Origin: Rallus limicola
Lineage: Eukaryota > Chordata > Aves > Gruiformes > Rallidae
Length of the DNA: 64,000 nt
Assembly: GCA_022605955.1 (NCBI GenBank)
Contig: JAKCOZ010000003.1
Coordinates: 45,844,761-45,908,760, forward strand
Direction: 5' to 3'
Shown here: positions 13,201 to 64,000 of the stretch, piece after piece
Position numbering within the stretch: position 1 is the stretch's first letter
How the letters are laid out: every line of letters begins with the position of its first letter
Notes under the pieces: model-generated
What the model saw: the letters and a program-made list of their open reading frames with translations, nothing else
The model's database searches: none
What the model was told of the DNA's origin: nothing
Position numbers and translations under genes: made by a program

Positions 13201-16200
13201 GGTAGAAAATAAGCCTACTTATGTGACCTATGTGTAAAACTTGAACTTGAGAGTAAAACTTGACTTGTGTGTAAAACTTTAACCAGAAAACCCACTAATG
13301 TTTCATCCTTAAAACCAATACTGAATTTAGAGTGAGAAAGGCAGGATGCATGGAAGATAGAACTGCTTGAAAGAAAAGACTGTGATGCAGCATTTTCTAA
13401 TTTGATATCTTCCTGGTGTATATTTTACCTATTACATTTCATTTGCATCTTTTTTGTTATATTTGTATTTCTTTCAATGCCATTGGCATAGAAACGTCAC
13501 TGAAAGTAACTACATTGATAATGATAACTGTACCTTTGGAGACCTTGGCCTTGTCAAGCACTCTGAATAACTGGCAAGTCATGGGAGCCACCTCTCTGGG
13601 CATTCTGATCTTGAACAAGACACATGTAGACAGTAGATCTGGGTATGTTGTTCTGCTGTAGGGAGCAGGTGAAGGAGAAGGAAAGATTGCCCGGACCCAG
13701 TTAGCATGTGGACCCACGGGTTCACTAAGAACATCAATTTGAAATTGCTGGACTAAGGTGTGTCACCTGTTCTTTAACTGATCTCAATGCCAGAAGAGTG
13801 AAAATCAGATGACACATTGGTCTTCCTTAGAAAGGGACCAAATATCTGAGAACTATATTCTGTTTCCGTATGGGTTAAGACACTGTGTCTAGAAATAACA
13901 CATAGCACAAGTAGATGTGGAAGGTAATTGCATGATATCATATGCTGGAGAAGAGTTAGCATGGCTTTTTGTGTAAGGAGAGCAATAAGCTGAGATGAGC
14001 TATCAGCATTGAGCTTAGGTGGTATAAAGGACAGTATCACTCTCTGTTGGCCCTGTTTTTACATTTTTGAGCTTGTCATCTGGTGTTGGTGACTTCTGGA
14101 GTCAAGATGTTGGGCCAAGATTGGTTGATCTTAGTGATTTTTGTTTGTTCCTCACAGAGCTTCTAAAAAGGATGTGGAACTGTGTTAAGAAATCTCCCCA
14201 AAGATTTGTGGGGGTTTGTTAATGGACATCCTAATCAACTGTGTTCAAATAACTGTAACTTGGATGCCAAATCTATTTTATGGTAACATCAAGAGCCAGA
14301 ATAGCAATGTTGCTCTAAGTAGGACCAATGTATAGATAATGAGCCTTGAATCCTTTTAAGAAAAACACACGTGGGAGAAGTTGTATGTACAAACTTGCAG
14401 GACTGCTTCTAGATTCTTTTGGAAGCCTTAATCTGCAAATTATGGGAATAAAAGGGACGTAAATTGCTCCTCGTGGTTGTGGAGGTTTTGTAGCCCATCT
14501 TCCCTTGATGGGTCTCAAAGAAGATGCAGCAGTGAGCAGAAGTGGAGATTGATTGATAGTAGTACTTTGTATGCCAATTTCAACAAAACAATGGCCAAAC
14601 CAGTGTCTTTTCTACTTGATTGCTCAATTTACTTTTATGATAATGTATTCCAAAGGAAGCTGATATGTGAACAGAATACCAAAAGTCATAACAGTCTTGC
14701 TTCAGTTATCATTTTATATCTGGTACATATTTGTTATATTACTGCTCACTGAATTCTTTTACAAGTGTCTGTTTGTTTGTTCAAGACATTGACTGAGATT
14801 GCTAGCAAATTGGCATTGGTTCTCAATTCTTTTTTTTCTTAAAGATGATCCAATTTTTGTGACCTGTTTGTGTCAGCTGGTCTTTATTCCCTTCTCTTTT
14901 TCCCATGTCTTTCAGGGGTTAACCTGCATTCTATTGCTCTGAATTTCTTCCCTTACCACTGATCTTACATTGAAACAGCAAGATTAAACTATCACTACTG
15001 TCTGTGACTGCTAAAAATAAATTAATTGTGTTTTAGGAAGAAAAAGGATTGAGATTTAGAGAAGAAACAACTCTGTGTTTGCAAATACTCACTTTTCTAA
15101 CTTCTTATTTGGAACCCAACCCAGAAAACCATGTAGAGTAGAATGAGGATGAAGGAAGAAAGATAGAAATCTTAACACCTGTTCCCAAAGCTGACTCTGG
15201 TCAGGCAGAGCTTTGCAGCTTTGTGCAGAACCAGTGTAGGAGCAGACTCTGAGAACCAAATTCAAAAAACAAATTAATCTAGTATGTTACCAAATGGGCA
15301 ATTCACAGAAATTCTACCTCAGCCATTTGATCCTTTGCAGTTTTTATGAGGATATCTGCTTATCTCTAGAATTACTGCCAGTCTTAGCTCTCCTAAGACA
15401 TGCAGTCTTGGCACATACCTTACACTGAATTCACAGCCAGAGACACTTCTACGGTAGGTCCCATGAAGGACCCAGTCCGGCTGGTATTCTCAGAGCAGGG
15501 ATGAGTGGGATGGTGTATCTGGTGTATGAGAGCCTATGCCCAGCCAAGCTTGGATTCAAATGCTTCTCTCCCAGGTGAGTGCTTACCCCACCAGGTGAAG
15601 GTAAGGTTGGTAGGAAGAGGGAAGGTGGGCAAGAAAGTTAGACTTCTAACTGCTCCTTTTCAGGCACAGGTCACTGCAAAAAGGAATGCAAGTGTCATGT
15701 CTGAGGGAAACAGGATGCAACAGGAACTTGGCTTCATTGCCGCGAGGCAAGAGGGGTCATTGAAGGGAAGGCTCTTCTTCTGCTTGACTTTCTCACTCTC
15801 CCTCACAAATTTTCAACTTCCTTGTATGCAGTGACATAGTTTTAACATTGAGTGGGCCTCATCCCAATTTTACTTGCTGTTGGAAAGCAAAAGAACTAGT
15901 TGCAAGTTCATGAACTCTACCCTAGAGCTAAGTGCATGGGAGTACAGCAGAGCCTGTGTGCCTTTGTGGATTTGGGCCTGGTTTATTGCCTGTGTATGTA
16001 GAGTTTTCATGCTGTGTGCTTCAGTGTGAGCTGAAGACAGCTGAGTAGTTGTATGTGCGATAGGGAATTTTGAGGTTTGTTGCTCGTCAAGAAATTCACA
16101 TATAACATCTCGAAGAGGAAAATCCATTATGGATTATGAATTTTGCATATACATGTGAGAAGAGTACACTCAAAACTACAGAATAAAATTTTTCTGACAT

Positions 16201-17545
16201 ATAAATGTGCTTTAAGTGATTAAATCATGTTACATTACATGAATAAACACCAAGATGCAAATATATTGCAGACCTCCTACGTGAGTGCCAAATTAATATA
16301 TTAAAGAAAAAAGCCTATGCTTATTTTAGGGATTTGTAGTGAAACTGTTTAATGCTGTTCTTTATGGAGTATGTTGGAAAAATGGCTTTGACTTGGGTCT
16401 TTTTTTAGCATTAACTTCTTTGAGGTGCCACATTATAAATAACACTTTTCTAAAAACAGAATTCTGACATTTAACTGAAAGTTTTTGCAAAGCAAAAAGA
16501 CCTAAATTCCCAACAGCCAGATCCCACTTGCCTCTATTTGGAGTTGTATACTTATGGAGAAGGAAGGAGATCATTTTCAAGCGCTCCAATTTCTTATAAG
16601 GAGATCTTGGTTCAGACTATTTTCTAAGTAATGAGAGCTGGATTGATTATTGAAAACATGGGAAAATACCTGGGGTTTTTGCAAGGTTTTGTTAAAAAAA
16701 TTAAGGCTGTTCTTTTAATATATCTCAATATTCTGGGGGGGGAAATGGTTGCACTTTCTATCCTATCTTATAAAAAAATTGCTTTATGCAAAATATTTGT
16801 GGATGTTTGTTTTGTCCTTTTTTTTTTAGATTTTATTTAAGGCCGAAATTTCATTAACATTTATTTGGGCAGAAAAAAAACATAAAGTGAGATAAATTTT
16901 AACCAAGAATCCAAATATGCAGATATCATTTGAGAGAATAAACCTACAAGACAATAAAAATATTGCAAGTACCATTTTTTTTTGCATGCACTGGCCCTGA
17001 GTGGGTTTGTTTTTCAACAAAGCAGAAAAAAAAAACAACCAACACCCAACGTCCATGAGTATTGTTTAAAAGATCAAGAGACCACTGTTGAAGGACTGTA
17101 AAGCACTAGCTGGAAATAGCATTGGCCTTTGACAGAGTAGTCTGTAACTGTTGATGATGTGTTAACAGGGCCATAGTTGAGAGTGAGACAGTATCAAAAG
17201 AATGACACCATTATATCTGCTAATCATCTAAACACTGGCTTTTTGGGTTACTTTTTGTTGTGTATTTTTGCAAAAATGCAGTGATGTGGCAACTTGGAAT
17301 CTTGAAAGCTGAAGGGCCAGGCTGCACTGCCTGACATCCCAGGCAAAGGGAGTGGCGGTAATTTACGGAGTGATGGAATAGGCTGGGAAAGGTGTTCAGA
17401 GAGAAGGGAGAGGTCTTCAGAGAGAAGACAGGTTTGTTTGCAGCCATTTTGTTTTGTTTTCTCTGTTGTTTTCATTTCCAGAGGAGATTATGTCTGTGCC
17501 TTCTTTAAGTTGAATGTAAGCTTGGCAAGATTTCCTATGTCACAG
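10234..17545 (+). other. PDE8B: Intron 1, no recognised gene
   Basis: About 7.3 kb of unique AT-rich intron. A short three-fold repeat of a GTAAAACTT-containing unit lies at about 13231-13284, and several poly-T tracts are present. Nothing else was recognised. Confidence 0.6.
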
Positions 17546-18140
17546 TGTCCTGGTTTCAGCTCAGACAGAGCTTCGTAGCAGCTAGCGTGGGGCTGTGTTT
17601 TGGATTTGTGCTGAAAACAGCATTGATAATGTAGAGATGTTTTTATTACATAGAGATGTTTTTGTTATCGTTGAGTGGTGCTTACACAGAGTCAAGGCCT
17701 TTTCTGCCTCTTGTACCACCCCACCAGTGGGGTGGCTGGGGACACACAAGAAACTGGGAGGAGACACAGCAAGGGCATACCAAATGGATATTTTATAACA
17801 TATGATGTCATGCTTAGCATATAAGGGGCTGGGGGAAGAGGAAGGAAAGGAGAGGACATTCGGAGTGATGGCTCAAGTAACCGTTAGGCGTGATGGAGCC
17901 CTGCTTTTCTGGAGATGGCTGAATGCTCGCCTGCCCATGGGAAGTGGTGAATTAATTCTTTTTTTTGCTTTGCTTGTGCATGCAGATTTTGCTTTACCTA
18001 TTAACTGTCTCTTTATCTTGCCCCATGAGTTTTCTATGTCTCACTCTTCCAACTCTCCTCCCTATCCCACTGGTGAGGGGATGGGGGGAGTGAGTGGCTA
18101 CAGGGTGCTTAGCTGTTTGCTTGGGGTAAACCACAAGACA
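17546..18140 (+). mobile_element. Solo LTR of an avian endogenous retrovirus (sense)
   Basis: About 595 bp starting TGTCCTGGTTTCAGC and ending GGGGTAAACCACAAGACA. In order it holds the enhancer-like 5' part, GGATATTTTATAACATATGA, TGTCATGCTTAGCATATAAG (a TATA-like box near 17815), and a 3' purine-rich GGGGATGGGGGGAG block. The same motif order occurs in the copies at 29267 and 30736. No clean target-site duplication is visible (cacag before, tagct after). No internal gag/pol is adjacent, so it is a solo LTR. Confidence 0.85.
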
Positions 18141-21100
18141 TAGCTAAAAAGAAGGATGCAGGAGAATAACATGCAGGCAAAATAAAACTATTAGGTGAAA
18201 AGACTGCAAGTGATTGGGAAGGAAAGTCCTATTTTAAAGTAGAATTAGCAAGATTTAGAAAGAGCCAGGGTAGGAGGACTTCAGAGAAGCTCAAGTGGAT
18301 GATGACTTACAGATTGCTCAGTGACTGAGAGAAGGTTGCAGGCAGTGGTTGATGGGGGAGACATAGATTTGAAAGGGGAGTTTACTTGAAATGACAGATA
18401 GATACATCTGTAAAGAAAAGCTGAGATTTCTGTTCCTGAAAATGGAAAGAGGTCTGGAATAAAGTGGCAGAGATGCAAGTCCTCAGTGGAGCTGTTTGAG
18501 CAGTAAATGGCATACAACCAGTTATTTCCATGATATTAGCACAAGTGGAAGCCAGTGTAAATGTTATTGGTTTGCTGAGCATTTGCAGTTGGTCCTGATT
18601 TCTTCGTTCCAAACACCCCACAGAAAGTTCATACTTGATGGTTTTGAAATTATTTGTGACTTACACAGTCACAAATATATGTGCTTCTGTTGCATTTAGC
18701 ATGTAGCATGAATAGGCTAGGTCTTCAAAATGCATGTTTTTTTTACCAGTTCCCAAGTATCTGATAGGTCAGACTTCTATTACAAGTGCTTGCAGAGTCT
18801 GCAATGGCTAAGCCAACAGCGATGAAGCCTTATTTCTTCTAAACTGTATGTGTTCTCAATCATTTTCAGTTAATAAAGTAGGATGATCTTACATTAACCT
18901 GAGAGTTGACCTATATCCATCTATACAAGTGCTCCTCCGGAGCCTTTGCAAAGAGGGCAGGTGGGTGGCATGAGAGGAGCAGCTTGTGGAGTGGTGTGAG
19001 CTGACAGCCCTCTAGTGGGAGCCAGGGATACGCGGGGCTCCAACACAGGGCACAAGTCAACTGGAAGCCACAACAGGGGGATAATAAAATACCAGAACTT
19101 GGCAACAGAGATGGCAGATAGCAGTCAGCCCTAAAAGAGAGTTGGGAGAGTGAGCTGAATTGGTGGGTGGAGACGATGAAGGGGAAAGAAGACAGAGAGG
19201 GTAGGGGGAAGGAGCCTTTGGGGCAAGAAGGTGTCCCAAGGGAACTTTGCTTCTCAGCCAGCACACCCATTCGCGGCCTTTCTGGGAAGCTGAACACACC
19301 AACACATTTGCTTCACTGTTTGGTTGTCTTTAGTTGTGTTTGTTGCTCTGGAGCAATGACAAATTATCCAAGAAGATTCTTCTCTCCCAAATAGTCATTA
19401 TTTTTGCAGTGGTTGTGTTACTAATTATTGATGACTCATCAACTGCAGGGGATGTAAGTCTGTGAGTATATCGGGTGGGTAAAGGCTTTAATATTGGTCA
19501 CCAAAAAGAGTGGAACTGTAATGAAGTGGTAAGTACGTTGTGCTTAATGGTACAGCTATGAATGTAACATAATTTATCATTGCTGATTTACATAAAACAT
19601 ATGATTTAGGAAAGTACCACTGAGTTTGTCTTTAATTCCTTGATTAATAACTGATTCCTGTGAAGATTGCCTAGGAGGTTAGAATGATACTGTGAACAAT
19701 ATTGGACAGTTTAAAATGTCAAAACTAAATTTTCTTCACTGTTTTTAAGCTTTTGTTATTCCCCAATGCTTAGTTTAGTTAAGGTGTTTGGTTTTGTTTG
19801 GGGGGGCTCGTTTGTTTTGTTTGCTGGATTTTTTTTCTTTTTTGCTTCCAACCCCGTGTCTGTTCCTCTGCTCACTGAAATCAGGGATTTTCTCACTGAC
19901 CCCTTTGGAACCAGGCTTGTCACCACATGGTTTACTAGAAAAGTTTGTCATGAGATACTGTACTAATTGATTTAGGTTGTAGATCTGTTAGCAGCCCCTC
20001 CTGACAGTCAGTCAAATAACGAGAAATTTATTTAAATTGGAAATCATCAGCAATGAGATATTCACTTAGGTCAAGAAATGAGTAGAGGCATGGTCGTGGT
20101 CTCACTAAGACACAATTTTCACATGATCACGTTCTTCTGGGAGTTGGAAAGATATAGAAGCCAGACCATGGAGAGATCTGTAGGACACTTGTGAAGGCCA
20201 GGCACTTGTGTCATCATTCTTGCCTCCTCTAGCTGTGTTTTGAGAGACCAAAGCAAGAGAGTCACTTGTACCCAGAGCAATTTGAGCATATAAATCCAAG
20301 GTACTCATTCAGCTTGTAAAACAAATCTCCAAGTCCAGGAAGGAGTATTTCAGACATACATTTTTCTGGATCTGATGAGAAGGTTTATCAATCCTTCCTG
20401 TACCCAGGTTCGTTACCAGTCAATCTGAGGGTCCCATCCATTTCTCTGCATTGTGTAAATAACGAAGTTGAGCAACTTAGGGATGTACAAGTTGTATGTG
20501 GCAATCTTTCAGATACAGCCAGACATTTTCTGCATCGCTGTGTGGTACAGAGCAGGATGAGGACAAGTTCACCTACATCAGGGTTCTCAGACTTTCCAGT
20601 ACTCATTAATCTTCTCTTACCAAAGGCAAGAGTGCCCTGAAACTGGGACAAGGGAAAAGAGAGAGGCCCTTATTTTTATATTCAGGCATTTTCTATTCAT
20701 GAGGCTGACACAGAAGCAGCAGGGAGAGAAATCCTGAGTCAGGTTGCATGGATTTGTTGTTGTTGTTGTTATAGAATACCCAGGCTAAGAGCAGTGGCTA
20801 CCCTATAAAGGAATCTCTATAAAGGGATTGAAAGGCCATGGGTGCCTCTGTCTATGGCTTAGACACAGTTAGTCTGTCTTGGATAAATCATAGTACTTAA
20901 GGCTGGATGTCCCCTGTTGTGGTAGCAAAGTGTAAGACATTCATTTACAATGTCAGTGCCATAGTAGCATTAAAAAATAAATATCTGTATCTTAATTTTC
21001 TTTTGTGAAGGCTCACGAGCTCATGATCAACACATTCTGGGACAGTTGGAGCTGTGCATTGTAAAAAAAGAAGCCTTTGCACTGATACTGACTCACGTGT

Positions 21101-22830
21101 GTTGTGTATTCTTACAGATTCCTCTCATAAGACTAATACAAAAAAATTTTTTAGATCAAAGTCCATCATGATGAAAAATGTATTTAAGATTTTCCTATAT
21201 AATATAATTGGAGTGTGAATGTGCTGTTTCTCCTTTTTTTTTTTTTTTGGAGGGGGGGAGGTGGTGGTGTTGGGAGCTTTCAAAGAACTATTTCTCTAAC
21301 TTTACTCATAACTCATGGTTGATGATGGGTGCTTTCATTTCTATTTCGATACGCTTACTTGGCATTAAGTTAGGTTCTGCTATGGCAGGAGCTCAAGTGG
21401 GAAGTGGAGCTTTTGTCTGAGAAAAGGAGAGGTTAACTACACTTATATTGGGGGCATTTTTTGCTTTGGAAAACAGTGGCAGGCTTTGTAGTTTAATCTT
21501 TTGGAGTACTGCCTGTTACCACCTTCTGACGTATGCTGTTGGTCTGAGAAGAATCAATGCTCAGCGGTGCATGAAAGTCTAGCATGTCAGTTGTAGCTAT
21601 ACATAATACCACTGTCTCACATGCAGGCCAGGCTGTTAATACTTAACACGGTATTGTATTCTCTGAGGAAAAAAAATTGAATACTGGTTACTTCATGTGT
21701 TCCGATGTTTATTCGTGTTCCCTTGAAACATACTGAATTTAGGAACAAAGTAATACCTAGACAAAAGGCTCAAACTCACAAGCACCACAGAGCAAAATGC
21801 TGCAGAAATAAGGCTACTGGATTCCCGCGTGTCAGGGAACGGTCCTGGGAATCCACACACAGTTCGGGTTTTGCTCAAATTACACCTCTTGCAGTTAACT
21901 CGTCTACACCAGGTACCTGCGGCAACTGGTACTGGGAAAGCAGAGAATGTCCCCATTTGGAGATCGCTAACTTGCAAATAATCATCTATACGCATGAAGG
22001 GAACAATATTTTAAGGGTTCAAGGATTCTTTTCCTTAGGTACATGCATCTGTGGGAGGACATAGGTATTGTTCAGTTGCTTAACAACCTTCTGTAGTTAA
22101 TGGTCTGAAGTGAAACAAATCAGTAGCGTACAGAAGTGTATTGAAATGTATCAAGATATAAAAATTAAGGCAGTCTAACTCCTAAGAAATAGGGCAACAA
22201 AGCAGCCACAGCCAATGTCTTCTGGCTTTCTTGCAATAGCTTTAAATTATGATGGGTTCTCATGCCATCAGAAAAAAATCATGGCTTACATGGTAGCAAT
22301 TTTTTTTCCTGAAAAATAAGGGCTGTGGTTTTGGAAAACAATTTTAAATCTGCAATCCAAACAACTTCTCTTCTGAAAGGTCGCTTTTTTTTTCCCCCAT
22401 AACGAAAACCCTTCAAATATTATTTCTGAATCTATGTCACAAGAGTTTTGATACAAGTTCTGCATTACATTCAAATGATTAAGGCTACTTTTGTCCAGAA
22501 AATCTGTAGTCATAGGCAAAATAAAAGTCCTTCTGTGATATCAAGGTGTGATGCATGGGGAAAGAGTGGAAAGGAAGCGGTGTTTCTTGTTTCCTTATTT
22601 AAAACACTACAATATTTAACTTAGAGACAAATAAAACCAAATTAGGAATTTGGTAATGTATGTTCATAAAAGATACACTTCAAAGCAACTAGATTAAGGC
22701 TGCTAGTCATATGCCTGCCTGCTTTGAGAGTCTTTCACGGTTCTGTTTGATCTTTCATTCTTGCATGTAAAATGCTATCTTGCTAAGAACCAGACTGGGA
22801 AAATATATCTGTATTACTCTTCTTTAGCAG
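18141..22830 (+). other. PDE8B: Intron 1, last 4.7 kb before exon 2
   Basis: Unique intron. It contains a (TTG)n stretch at 20756-20771 and a poly-T run joined to a G-rich block at 21233-21275. Open frames here (for example 18911-19297 minus, 21705-22064 plus) resemble nothing I know. Confidence 0.6.

Positions 22831-64000
<41,170 letters not shown>

Noticed and set aside
18911..19297. Minus-strand open frame of 128 codons rich in Ser, Pro and Leu.
   Set aside because: Composition reflects purine-rich plus-strand DNA and no motif is recognisable.
1..22830. A second gene nested in intron 1.
   Set aside because: No set of exons with matching splice sites and no recognisable protein or RNA gene was found by reading both strands. 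Only transcript data could reveal a noncoding RNA here.

Overview
The window lies entirely inside one eukaryotic gene. It reads as a bird (avian) genome. The introns carry CR1 LINE fragments with the typical 3' ATTCTRTG-type ends and several avian-type endogenous-retrovirus LTRs, and the coding sequence is a close match to vertebrate PDE8B, the high-affinity, cAMP-specific, IBMX-insensitive phosphodiesterase 8B. I cannot name the species.

The gene runs on the + strand. Twenty coding exons could be placed by eye between 22831 and 63620. Every intron between them is GT-AG, and the 2,230 coding nucleotides stay in one uninterrupted frame (743 codons plus one base). By my recollection of the 22-exon mammalian gene these are exons 2 to 21. 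Exon 1 (N-terminus and main promoter) lies left of the window and the last exon (C-terminal tail and 3'UTR) lies right of it. Residue numbers below start at the first codon of exon 2.

Layout: 1-22830 is the 3' part of the large first intron, with a few LTR and CR1 remnants and no recognisable gene. Exons 2-6 (22831-36835) encode the REC (receiver-like) domain. Exons 7-10 (40696-44251) encode the PAS domain. Exons 11-16 (48534-55183) encode the linker and pre-catalytic region. Exons 17-21 (56670-63620) encode most of the HD-type catalytic domain, including the metal ligands His508, His544, Asp545 and Asp675, the acid His504 and the purine-binding Gln727.

The stretch 26.5-33.9 kb is dense in transposable elements around the REC exons. 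Exon 4 sits between two same-orientation LTRs, and a CR1 3' end lies next to the exon 5 acceptor. Notable protein features are an RRYSS motif where I recall RRYPS in mammalian PDE8B, five extra residues at the end of exon 19, and a longer, divergent exon 11. I found no previously undescribed gene system. The useful observations concern exon structure, transposable-element effects and local DNA structure.
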